In this document: positions 18,316 through 26,070 of the stretch, in pieces | Numbering within the stretch: position 1 is the first letter of the stretch | Layout: every line of letters starts with the position of its first letter | Program-made: the position numbers and the translations under genes | The notes under the pieces: model-generated | Databases searched by the model: none | What the model was told of the DNA's origin: nothing | What the model saw: the letters and a program-made list of their open reading frames with translations, nothing else | Assembly: GCA_014236755.1 (NCBI GenBank) | Contig: JACCKY010000007.1 | Coordinates: forward strand, 1-48,622 | Direction: 5' to 3' | DNA: 48,622 nt | Source of the DNA: Candidatus Petromonas tenebris | GTDB taxonomy: Bacteria; Bacillota; Clostridia; Peptostreptococcales; Caminicellaceae

Positions 18316-18591
18316 ATGAATCAAGCTTTAGGTTTAGTGGAAACTAAGGGTTTAGTAGGAGCTATAGAAGCGGCAGATGCAATGGTTAAGGCGGCCAATG
18401 TGACACTGGTAAGCTATGAAAAAATAGGCTTTGGATTAGTAACAGTTATGGTTAGGGGAGATGTTGGTGCAGTTAAAGCTGCTACAGATGCAGGTGCAGA
18501 AGCTGCACGGTCTGTTGGAGAGCTTCACTCTGTACACGTAATACCTCGCCCCCATTCAGAAGTTGAAAGAGTTATATTAAAGAGTGAATAA
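18316..18591 (+). CDS. Bacterial microcompartment hexameric shell protein (BMC-H) 3
   Basis: A 91-residue BMC domain and the most canonical of the three: [20 protein letters not shown], pore region [28 protein letters not shown] and [14 protein letters not shown], close to PduA-type facet proteins. It is probably the bulk shell component. GGAGGATATCAAC precedes the ATG. No tandem (BMC-T) protein is present in the operon. Confidence 0.96.
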   Translation: MNQALGLVETKGLVGAIEAADAMVKAANVTLVSYEKIGFGLVTVMVRGDVGAVKAATDAGAEAARSVGELHSVHVIPRPHSEVERVILKSE

Positions 18592-18622
18592 GGGGAATAA
18601 AGGTAGCGGAGTGTAGATTATC

Positions 18623-18640
18623 CCTGTTACATGTCACAGG
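18623..18640. repeat. 18-base dyad in the BMC operon
   Basis: CCTGTTACATGTCACAGG is an almost perfect palindrome in the gap before the flavoprotein gene. Its core words CCTGTTAC and TGTCAC recur in the longer element at 19464-19510, so both look like copies of one dispersed, hairpin-forming repeat. It could also attenuate or stabilise the long transcript. Confidence 0.5.
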
Positions 18641-18658
18641 AATTAAGGGGTTAGTAAG

Positions 18659-19453
18659 ATGTCTAATAGAGAACTTATTAGAAACATTCTTAAAGATATT
18701 ACCGTAAAAGCAAGTAGTTCAAATAATAAAGATCGTACCAAAACCACAGGAACAAACTTAAATATAAAAAAAAGAGTTGTGGTTTTATTTACCGGGAGCA
18801 ATATTAAACTAGATGAGGTAATCAAGGGTTTAAGAAACTTAAAACAACAGGACTATCTATTAACGCTTTGTTTTTCAGAAAATGCTGAAAGGATATTAGA
18901 TAAGGACAGAATTCTAACCATAGTAAAGCCAGAAAAAGTTCTTTTGGAAAGAGATAGGGACCGGTATATGGATATCGTCAATTTTACCGATATGGCTATA
19001 GTACCTATACTTACTCAGAATACTTTGGCAAAGGTATCCACAGGAGTTCAGGATAATTTTATTACCATGTTACTTTGGCAGATACTGTGGCTAGGAAAGA
19101 AAGTGATTATAAATCCTGACTCGGCTTTAAGTAATAGAGGCACACACTGCAGAAATAGCAAAATGCTTAATTTAATTAAAAAACATGTAGATAAACTTAA
19201 AGAGTTTGGAGCAGACATTATACACGATCATGATTATTTAAACCATATAGAAATTAATATAGAAACAGGGCAAGATAACGAAAAAAGTTCTAGTAATGAA
19301 GAACAGAGCAAAGTAAAAGAGCTCATAACAGAGAGGGATATTTTGAATTTAGTAGGAAAGAAGGATAATCTATATCTAACAAAGGGAACTATAATAACTC
19401 CCTTAGCTAGAGATACGGCAAAGGAAAAGAAAATAAGAATAATTTACAGGTGA
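18659..19453 (+). CDS. Microcompartment-associated flavoprotein-like protein with EutQ/EutT-type C-terminal segment
   Basis: 264 residues in three parts. The N-terminus MSNRELIRNILKDITVK could form an amphipathic, encapsulation-type helix, followed by an S/N/K-rich linker. Residues about 40-190 look like a Rossmann-type flavoprotein domain (VVVLFTGSNIKLDEVIKGL at its start, a VNFTDMAIVPILTQNTLAKV segment, LGKKVIINPDSA). The C-terminus (ITERDILNL to GTIITPLARDTAKEKKIRII) matches the short module that opens EutQ and EutT proteins. Flavoproteins of this type recur in BMC loci without a firm role. It could bind FMN or prenyl-FMN for the UbiD enzyme, or be an adaptor. Domain calls are by eye. Confidence 0.7.
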   Translation: MSNRELIRNILKDITVKASSSNNKDRTKTTGTNLNIKKRVVVLFTGSNIKLDEVIKGLRNLKQQDYLLTLCFSENAERILDKDRILTIVKPEKVLLERDRDRYMDIVNFTDMAIVPILTQNTLAKVSTGVQDNFITMLLWQILWLGKKVIINPDSALSNRGTHCRNSKMLNLIKKHVDKLKEFGADIIHDHDYLNHIEINIETGQDNEKSSSNEEQSKVKELITERDILNLVGKKDNLYLTKGTIITPLARDTAKEKKIRIIYR

Positions 19454-19463
19454 AGGGGTTACT

Positions 19464-19510
19464 AGGTGGCAATTGTCACCTGTTCCCTGTTACCTGTCAC
19501 CTGGTAATAA
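19464..19510. repeat. Palindromic repeat before the BMC-P gene
   Basis: The palindrome AGGTGGCAATTGTCACCT (19464-19481) is followed by overlapping copies of CCTGT and TGTCACCTG (19475-19483 and 19495-19503). This resembles small dispersed repeats common between genes of clostridial genomes. It overlaps an in-frame upstream extension of the BMC-P reading frame that I reject as coding. Confidence 0.5.
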
Positions 19511-19521
19511 GGAGAGATTTT

Positions 19522-19809
19522 ATGCAAACAGGGGTGGTTATTGGAACTGTTGTTGCTACAAGAAAGGATGAAAGACTTATTGGAAATAAACTGCTTTTAA
19601 CCCAACCGGTAAATATAAATAGAAAGCCCGTTGGTGAACCATTGGTTGCAGTAGATACAGTTGGTGCTGGAATAGGTGAGTTTGTTATATATACAAAGGG
19701 AACTGCAGCAAGATATGCAGCTAATAAAACCGATTCACCGATCGATGTTGCAATTATAGGAATTATTGACAGCATAGATATTTATTCCGACGTATTGGAG
19801 AGAGAATAA
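19522..19809 (+). CDS. Bacterial microcompartment pentameric vertex protein (BMC-P, EutN/CcmL family)
   Basis: A 95-residue EutN/CcmL-fold protein: TGVVIGTVVATRKDERLIGN, LLLTQPVN, VAVDTVGAGIGEFVIYTKGT, AARYA and a final AIIGIIDSID. Pentamers of this family cap the twelve vertices of the icosahedral shell, so with the BMC-H proteins a closed compartment can be built. ATG 19522 is used because AAGGAGAG is seven bases upstream; the longer frame from 19450 runs through a repeat. Only one BMC-P gene is seen. Confidence 0.95.
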   Translation: MQTGVVIGTVVATRKDERLIGNKLLLTQPVNINRKPVGEPLVAVDTVGAGIGEFVIYTKGTAARYAANKTDSPIDVAIIGIIDSIDIYSDVLERE

Positions 19810-19823
19810 GAGGGGGGATTTAG

Positions 19824-21632
19824 TTGAACCCGCATGTAATAAAAAAGGCAATGGAATACAGACAACTTATAGATGTACTTATGTCCGATAAAGACTTCGC
19901 CGACATAGTTTTGTATGGAGGAAATATAATTAATGTATTGACAAAGGAAATATATAAATCCGATGTGGCAATTAAAGGCAAATACATTTTAATGGTAGGG
20001 AATGCCGAAAAACTCATAGGAAATGAAACTCTAGTTATAGATGTGGAGGGCAAATATATTTCACCGGGTTTCATAGATTCTCATATGCATTTTGAAAGCA
20101 GTATGTTGACTATATCTGAATTTTCCAGACTATCTATACCTTCGGGAACTACAACATTAGTAGCAGATCCTCATGAAATAGGAAATGCTTTGGGACCAGA
20201 AGGTATATTAGCTATGGCAGATGAAGCGGGAATTGTTCCCAACCATGTTCATCTAGTGGTGCCTGCATTGACACCTGACTGCCCAGAACTTGAAACCGCA
20301 GGGGTAGATATTACTTCAAAGGATATGGAGTTGCTTCTTAATTATAAAAATATAATTGGCATCGGTGAGCTGCAAGGGTTCAGTAATGCAAAGCATGTAT
20401 ATAGAAATACCCCAGAAATAATAACGGATCTCGTTGCATCTACCGTCTATGCTTCCAGCATGGGTAAAGTAGTGGACGGCAATGCTCCAGAGCTCTTTGG
20501 AAATGAGCTTGCAGCCCATATTATATCAACGGGGGGGAAGTGCTCCTGTCATGAAACCACAACAAAGGAGGAATGTGTTGAAAAACTGAGACAGGGTGTA
20601 TACGTTTTTATGAGGGAAGGGTCAACCCAAAGAAATATGGCCCAGTGCATAAGGGCTATAACAGAAGAAGGACTGGACTCTAGGAGAGCCATACTGGCTA
20701 CCGATGATATGGTTGCAGAAGATTTAGAAAAGCTGGGTCATATGAATGAAATAGTAAAAAGAACAATAGCCGAAGGAATAGATCCGGTAGAAGCCATACA
20801 AATGGTCACAATAAATCCTGCAGAATATTTTGGACTGGGAGACAGAGGCGTCTTAGCACCAGGTAAGCTGGCGGATATAGCCATAATAAGTGACCTTCGA
20901 AATATGACTGTGGACGCAGTGTTAATTGAAGGAAATTTAGTGGCAGCAAAGGGTGAAATGCTTATAGACATACCTAAATACGTTTATCCTGATAATGTCA
21001 AAAACTCTGTAAAACGGGGACTGATTAGTAAAGAAGATTTACAAATAAAGACAGAGGGAAATAGAGCAAAGGTTAGATGTATTGAACTTATTCCCGATCA
21101 GAACTTATCGGGAAGTCTAAAATTTGATATTCCAGTAAAAAATGGAGTAGCACTGCCCGATGTATCCCAGGATGTACTGGAAATAGCTTGTATAGAGAGA
21201 TATGGAAGAAATGGCAACATAGGTAAAGCCTTTGTAAAAGGGTTTGGTATGACAAGAGGTGCATTTGCAGAAAGCGTTGCCCATGATACACATAATATCA
21301 TAGTAGTGGGAACTAATCTAGAGGATATGACTATAGCCGTAAATAGGGTTATAGAAATAGGCGGCGGACTGGCTATAGCCAATAATGGCCGGGTCCTTGG
21401 TGAATTGAGGCTTCCTGTGGGTGGGCTTATAACAGATGAGTTAACCGGTAGTGAAGTTAGTAAAAAAATTAATGAACTCGAAACTATTGCCAAAGATAAA
21501 CTTGGATGTGGTGTTCATGCACCCTTTATGCATCTATCATTCCTTGCGCTATCTACTAGTCCTAAATGGAAGATCACAGATAAGGGATTAATAGATGTAA
21601 ATAATTTTGAAATTCTAGATCCTATATGCTGA
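19824..21632 (+). CDS. Divergent adenine-deaminase paralogue (candidate 4-aminoimidazole deaminase)
   Basis: A 602-residue amidohydrolase of the Ade family: DSHMHFESSM metal histidines, DPHEIGNALG, a GIGEL glutamate, SCHETTTKEE, REGSTQRN and a TDD aspartate segment, then the C-terminal Ade domain (AESVAHDTHNIIVVG). One conserved site differs. Adenine deaminases, including the second copy here, have DGHxP; this protein has DGN with Asn220 in place of the His. The N-terminus is about 25 residues longer than in the second copy. It lies in the shell operon between the BMC-P and permease genes. The xanthine pathway requires deamination of 4-aminoimidazole, an amino-azole chemically akin to adenine, so this substrate is proposed. 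TTG start after GAGGGGGG. Confidence 0.85.
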   Translation: MNPHVIKKAMEYRQLIDVLMSDKDFADIVLYGGNIINVLTKEIYKSDVAIKGKYILMVGNAEKLIGNETLVIDVEGKYISPGFIDSHMHFESSMLTISEFSRLSIPSGTTTLVADPHEIGNALGPEGILAMADEAGIVPNHVHLVVPALTPDCPELETAGVDITSKDMELLLNYKNIIGIGELQGFSNAKHVYRNTPEIITDLVASTVYASSMGKVVDGNAPELFGNELAAHIISTGGKCSCHETTTKEECVEKLRQGVYVFMREGSTQRNMAQCIRAITEEGLDSRRAILATDDMVAEDLEKLGHMNEIVKRTIAEGIDPVEAIQMVTINPAEYFGLGDRGVLAPGKLADIAIISDLRNMTVDAVLIEGNLVAAKGEMLIDIPKYVYPDNVKNSVKRGLISKEDLQIKTEGNRAKVRCIELIPDQNLSGSLKFDIPVKNGVALPDVSQDVLEIACIERYGRNGNIGKAFVKGFGMTRGAFAESVAHDTHNIIVVGTNLEDMTIAVNRVIEIGGGLAIANNGRVLGELRLPVGGLITDELTGSEVSKKINELETIAKDKLGCGVHAPFMHLSFLALSTSPKWKITDKGLIDVNNFEILDPIC

Positions 21633-21672
21633 TAAATTGGTGTTGAAACTTGAATACTGAGGGGGAGAAATA

Positions 21673-22992
21673 ATGTCAAGTAATACCAAAACAAATAGCA
21701 GTTTTTTGGAGAAAACCTTTAGACTTTCAGAACACAAGACTGACACAAAGACTGAAATACTAGCAGGAATAACTACCTTTATGACAATGGCATATATACT
21801 AGTTGTAAATCCGATTATACTGAGTAATACGGGCATGGATAAGGGAGCCTTGTTTACGGCTACATGTCTTGCTGCAGCCCTTGCAACATTTATAATGGCA
21901 TTTATTGCCAACTACCCCTTTGCTTTAGCACCTGGTATGGGACTTAATGCATTCTTTGCTTTTACCGTGGTACTAGGGATGAAATATTCTTGGCAGTTTG
22001 CATTGACAGCAGTGCTTATAGAGGGGATTATATTCATAATACTTACTATGTTCAATGTACGTGAGGCCATAATAAATTGTATTCCTATAAATATTAAACA
22101 TGCAGTAAGTGTAGGGATAGGACTTTTCATAGCATTTATAGGATTATCGGGAGCTAAAATCGTAGTAGATAGTCCAGCAACATTAGTTACCTTTGGCAGT
22201 GTAAAGGATCCAAATGTAATTGTAGCACTGTTTGGATTAGTTATTACCGGAATACTGCTTGCTAAGGGTGTAAAAGGAGCATTATTATTGGGGATATTGA
22301 TATCTACCGCTGTGGGTATACCTTTAGGGGTAACTCCTATGCCAAATAAAATTGCAAGTATGCCTCCATCACTGGCACCAATAGCTTTTAAATTTGAATT
22401 TAGCAGAGTATTTTCAGTAGATATGTTAGTGGTTATTTTTACATTTCTCTTTGTGGACCTTTTTGATACCCTTGGAACTCTTGTTGGAGTTGCATCAAAG
22501 GCTGATATGCTTGACGAAAAGGGTCAGCTTCCAAGGGCTAAGCAGGCATTATTGGCTGATGCTATAGGCACTACCTTTGGTGCACTGGTAGGAACAAGTA
22601 CAGTTACTACATACGTTGAAAGTGCTTCAGGAGTTGCAGAGGGAGGAAGAACGGGCCTCACATCCTTCACAACGGCCGTTATGTTCGTTATAGCACTCTT
22701 GTTTTCCCCTATCTTAACTATAGTACCTGCAGCTGCAACGGCTCCAGCCTTGGTTCTGGTTGGTTTATTCATGATGTCACCTATACTTAAAATAAACCTT
22801 AATGATTTTACAGAAGCCATTCCAGCATTTTTAACAATAATCATGATGCCTCTTACCTACAGTATAGCTGAAGGGCTGGTATTTGGAATGCTTAGCTATG
22901 TATTCTTAAAGCTCTTTACAGGTAAAAGTAGAGATATATCTCCCGTAATGTATATAGTTTCCATTTTGTTTATAATTAAATTCTTTGTATAG
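21673..22992 (+). CDS. NCS2-family purine permease (AzgA/PbuG type)
   Basis: A 439-residue membrane protein with about twelve hydrophobic segments and the family signatures TEILAGITTFMTMAYILVVNP, ALAPGMGLNAFFAF, DLFDTLGTLVG and GTSTVTTYVESASGVAEGGR. AzgA/PbuG-type members import hypoxanthine, guanine or adenine with protons. As the last gene of the shell operon it supplies substrate for the pathway. A strong inverted repeat follows at 23005, closing the transcription unit. Confidence 0.9.
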   Translation: MSSNTKTNSSFLEKTFRLSEHKTDTKTEILAGITTFMTMAYILVVNPIILSNTGMDKGALFTATCLAAALATFIMAFIANYPFALAPGMGLNAFFAFTVVLGMKYSWQFALTAVLIEGIIFIILTMFNVREAIINCIPINIKHAVSVGIGLFIAFIGLSGAKIVVDSPATLVTFGSVKDPNVIVALFGLVITGILLAKGVKGALLLGILISTAVGIPLGVTPMPNKIASMPPSLAPIAFKFEFSRVFSVDMLVVIFTFLFVDLFDTLGTLVGVASKADMLDEKGQLPRAKQALLADAIGTTFGALVGTSTVTTYVESASGVAEGGRTGLTSFTTAVMFVIALLFSPILTIVPAAATAPALVLVGLFMMSPILKINLNDFTEAIPAFLTIIMMPLTYSIAEGLVFGMLSYVFLKLFTGKSRDISPVMYIVSILFIIKFFV

Positions 22993-23004
22993 ACCTTCAA
23001 CATT

Positions 23005-23061
23005 GGAATTAAAGTAAAAAGAAAAATACCTTATCCTATTTCTTCTTTTTACTTTAATTCC
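23005..23061 (+). terminator. Long inverted repeat ending the microcompartment operon
   Basis: Perfect 19-base arms, GGAATTAAAGTAAAAAGAA (23005-23023) and its complement (23043-23061), flank a 19-base loop. No long T run follows, so it may act as a 3'-stabilising hairpin as well as a terminator. The rest of 22993-23324 is AT-rich and holds the repeat described next. Confidence 0.65.
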
Positions 23062-23157
23062 TTGTATCTAGAGAAGTGATATTAGGATTTTGGATTAAAG
23101 TTTAGAGTTAAGAATTAACAGTTTATTATATATAGATATCCAATGTGAAAACTTTAC

Positions 23158-23263
23158 TTTAGTCTTTGCTGTAAGCTGTAGACTATGAGCTGTTAGCCTA
23201 GAAAATATTAAGCATTGAAAAAAACTTAAATTATTAAATAAATATAATTTTGAAGTTGGATAT
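23158..23263 (+). repeat. Leader repeat copy A (upstream of the amidohydrolase gene)
   Basis: Block 1 (23158-23201, 44 bases) matches 28345-28388 at 42 of 44 positions. Block 2 (23234-23263, 30 bases) matches 28400-28429 exactly. Copy A has 32 bases between blocks, copy B 11. Each copy ends about 50-60 bases before a purine-deaminase-type gene, so it is either a mobile repeat or a shared leader/operator. Confidence 0.8.
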
Positions 23264-23324
23264 CTATATAGTCATAAATTGTTAATTGTTAATTTTAAAT
23301 TAATAAAATTAGAGGGGGATATCT

Positions 23325-24653
23325 GTGAAGACTTTAAAAATAAAACAGGGTACTATAGTAACTATGAACAAAAAAAGAGAAATATTTACAGGTGATATTT
23401 ATATAGAAGATGGTAGGATTAGTGAAGTATCATCTGAGATTCAGAGAAGAGCAGATGAAGAAATATATGCAAAGGGTAAAGTAGTAATTCCAGGATTAAT
23501 TCAGACCCATATACATTTAACCCAGACATTATTCAGAGGTATGGCAGATGACATGGAGCTTCTTGACTGGCTCAGAAAAAGGATTTGGCCCTTAGAGGGA
23601 AACCATACTGTTGAAACTAATTATGTCTCTGCAAAGTTAGGAATAGTGGAGCTTATAAAGGGCGGCACTACTTCGATTATTGATATGGAAACAGTAAATC
23701 ATACGGAAGGAGCTTTAGCAGCTATAGAGGAAAGCGGCTTTAGAGCCGTAATAGGTAAGTGTATGATGGACTATGGCGAAGGAGTCCCTGATAGTCTGAT
23801 GGAAGATACACAGACCTCTATAGATGAAAGTGTTAGACTCTTAAAGAAATGGCATGGAAGGGGAAAGGGTAGGATTATATATGCCTTTGCTCCGAGATTT
23901 GTAGTTTCATGCTCAGAAAAGCTTTTAGTAAAGGTTAGGGATTTGGCAAAGGAATATGGTGTAATGATTCATACCCATGCTTCTGAAAATAGGGGAGAAA
24001 TAGAGTTAGTTCAAAGCGATAGGGGCATGAGAAATGTTGTATATCTGCATAAATTAGGAATGACAGGGGAAAATCTGATTTTAGCCCATTGTATCTGGTT
24101 GGATGATGAAGAGATGAAGATACTGGCCGATACGGGAACTAAAATATCCCATTGTCCTAATTCCAACCTAAAGCTTGCTTCTGGAATTGCCAAAATACCG
24201 GAGCTTTTAGATATGGGTGCCGATGTTTCCATAGGAGCTGACGGAGCACCTTGTAATAATAATCTTGATATGTTCAGAGAGATGAGAAGTGCTGCTCTTA
24301 TTCAAAAAGCCAGACTTCTTAATCCCACAACGATGCCCGCTGAAAGGGTATTTGAAATGGCTACCCTAGGCGGAGCTAAAGCAATGGGAATGGAGAAGAA
24401 ACTTGGCAGCTTAGAGCAAGGAAAAAAGGCTGACATTGCAATAATAAATCTAAGGACTATTCATAACAGTCCCTGCGGTGAAGACAATATAATACCACAA
24501 CTGGTATATTCCGCATCTGCTAATGATGTTGAAACTACAATAATTGACGGAGAGATTGTGATGAAGGATAGGAAGATGACCGCTATTAATGAAAGAAACA
24601 TTATTGAAGAGGCTAATAGATTAATAAAAAAACAGATAGAGAAAATAATTTAA
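23325..24653 (+). CDS. Amidohydrolase of the MtaD/guanine deaminase group
   Basis: A 442-residue metal-dependent deaminase: THIHLTQTLFRGMADD (HxH), THASENRGE, AHCIWLDDEE and SIGADGAPCNNNLDMF (catalytic Asp). The layout fits methylthioadenosine/5'-deoxyadenosine deaminases, SsnA-like and guanine-type purine deaminases. Placed before a Mo hydroxylase and adenine deaminase, it most likely feeds guanine or a related aminopurine into xanthine. HutI-like imidazolonases belong to the same superfamily, so a role as the missing 4-imidazolonase cannot be excluded. GAGGGGGATATCT precedes the GTG start. The repeat at 23158 lies in its leader. Confidence 0.82.
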   Translation: MKTLKIKQGTIVTMNKKREIFTGDIYIEDGRISEVSSEIQRRADEEIYAKGKVVIPGLIQTHIHLTQTLFRGMADDMELLDWLRKRIWPLEGNHTVETNYVSAKLGIVELIKGGTTSIIDMETVNHTEGALAAIEESGFRAVIGKCMMDYGEGVPDSLMEDTQTSIDESVRLLKKWHGRGKGRIIYAFAPRFVVSCSEKLLVKVRDLAKEYGVMIHTHASENRGEIELVQSDRGMRNVVYLHKLGMTGENLILAHCIWLDDEEMKILADTGTKISHCPNSNLKLASGIAKIPELLDMGADVSIGADGAPCNNNLDMFREMRSAALIQKARLLNPTTMPAERVFEMATLGGAKAMGMEKKLGSLEQGKKADIAIINLRTIHNSPCGEDNIIPQLVYSASANDVETTIIDGEIVMKDRKMTAINERNIIEEANRLIKKQIEKII

Positions 24654-24715
24654 TCTGTTATAGTTTTTAATGGCGAAGCAGTATTGCTTTGTCATAATTG
24701 TAAAGGAGGTATTTC

Positions 24716-25573
24716 ATGGGAGTAACAAGGGTGCTAAAGGCTTATAGCATAGAGGAAATATTGGATGTTATGGAAAAATATGGTGAAAAAGTAGAGTTGT
24801 TAGCTGGCGGAACGGATTTATTAGTAGATATTAGAGCAGGTAAAAATAAAGGAAGCGTAATAATAGATATCTCCGATGTCAAGGAAATGAAAAAGATAGA
24901 GATAGGTGAAGATGATATAGTTTTGGGAGCATTAACGACATTTACTGATATAGCCGAAAACGATTACTTGAAGGAAAATGTGACTGGATTATGGAAGGCT
25001 GCCAAGTCTGTAGGATCGCCCCAAATAAGAAATATGGGAACCGTTGGAGGAAACATATGTAATGGTTCACCGGCAGCAGATATAGTCCCCCCCTTATTGG
25101 TCCTTGATGCTAAACTAAACATAAAGAGCAGGTCAAAACAAAGAAAGATAAAACTTAAGGAATTCTATATGGAAAATGGAAGCAGAAATTTAAGGAGTGA
25201 TGAGCTATTATATAGTATTAGTTTTACAAAATCTAGGGATAAAAATATAAGGATAGGATTTGAAAAACTTGGACTTAGAAATGCATTGGCCATATCTAGA
25301 ATAAGCTGTTCGGTTTATGCTATTATAGGAGAAAATAATCGGATTGAAAATATTCGTATTGCATCGGGAGCACTGGGAAAGTATCCCTTGAGAGAATATG
25401 CTTTAGAAAAGTTTTTGAAAGATAAGAATTTAAATGATGGACTGATAGAAGAGGCGGCAGAAATATTTTCCCATGAAGTTAAACAGAGGCTTTCAGGAAG
25501 AAGTTCATGTCCATATAAAAAAGAGGCAGTAAAGGGAATCTTTAAAAAGGCAATTTCTTTTGAGGGGGAATAG
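24716..25573 (+). CDS. Molybdenum hydroxylase FAD subunit (xanthine dehydrogenase type)
   Basis: A 285-residue FAD-binding subunit of the CoxM/XdhB family. LLAGGTDLLVDIRAGKN and SPQIRNMGTVGGNICNGSPAAD form the FAD pyrophosphate sites, and the C-terminal CO-dehydrogenase-flavoprotein domain follows. It passes electrons from the iron-sulfur subunit to NAD(P) or another acceptor. The start follows AAAGGAGG. It lies two bases before the iron-sulfur gene and is the first subunit gene of the enzyme. Confidence 0.93.
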   Translation: MGVTRVLKAYSIEEILDVMEKYGEKVELLAGGTDLLVDIRAGKNKGSVIIDISDVKEMKKIEIGEDDIVLGALTTFTDIAENDYLKENVTGLWKAAKSVGSPQIRNMGTVGGNICNGSPAADIVPPLLVLDAKLNIKSRSKQRKIKLKEFYMENGSRNLRSDELLYSISFTKSRDKNIRIGFEKLGLRNALAISRISCSVYAIIGENNRIENIRIASGALGKYPLREYALEKFLKDKNLNDGLIEEAAEIFSHEVKQRLSGRSSCPYKKEAVKGIFKKAISFEGE

Positions 25574-25575
25574 AT

Positions 25576-26070
25576 TTGATTAATATAAAGCTTAATGTAA
25601 ATGGTAAGGATTATGATTTAGAGATAGAGGAAGATTTGAGACTTATAGATTTGCTGAGAGATAGACTGGGGTTTACGGGAACTAAAGAAGGATGTGGGGA
25701 AGGGGAGTGTGGAGCATGCACAGTAATACTTGAAGGAAAAACCGTAAATTCATGTCTTCTATTGGCAATCCAGGCCCATGGAAAAGAGATCACAACAATA
25801 GAAGGAATTGGGAAGGAAGATGATCTTCATCCTATCCAAGAGTCGTTTTTAGAAAATGGAGCTGTGCAGTGTGGCTATTGTATACCGGGAATGGTTTTGT
25901 CGGCAAAAGCATTACTGGATAAAAATAAAAACCCTACAAGAAAGGATATAAGGGAAGCCATATCGGGCAATTTATGCAGATGTACCGGCTATGAAAAGAT
26001 AGTTGACTCTATTGAAAAGGCATCTAAAATTTTGCAGCAAAGAGGGAGTGAATCCCATGAACAACTATAA
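25576..26070 (+). CDS. Molybdenum hydroxylase 2Fe-2S subunit
   Basis: A 164-residue electron-transfer subunit with two [2Fe-2S] clusters: a plant-ferredoxin set (CGEGECGACTVILEGKTVNSC) and the helical-domain set (QCGYCIPGM and NLCRCTGYEK). The TTG start at 25576 is supported by GAGGGGG eight bases upstream. It overlaps the next gene by 14 bases. The length is normal for XdhC/NdhS-type subunits. Confidence 0.95.
   Translation: MINIKLNVNGKDYDLEIEEDLRLIDLLRDRLGFTGTKEGCGEGECGACTVILEGKTVNSCLLLAIQAHGKEITTIEGIGKEDDLHPIQESFLENGAVQCGYCIPGMVLSAKALLDKNKNPTRKDIREAISGNLCRCTGYEKIVDSIEKASKILQQRGSESHEQL

Noticed and set aside
19450-19521. Longer N-terminus for the BMC-P protein
   Set aside because: The added residues are translated from a palindromic repeat and do not belong to the EutN/CcmL fold.
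21633-21672. Purine riboswitch before the permease gene
   Set aside because: The 40-base gap is too short and shows none of the conserved purine-riboswitch loop sequences; none was seen before 10487, 23325 or 28478 either.
26003-26056. Longer N-terminus for the Mo-subunit large gene
   Set aside because: It would overlap the iron-sulfur gene heavily and lacks a ribosome-binding site; ATG 26057 gives the family N-terminus.
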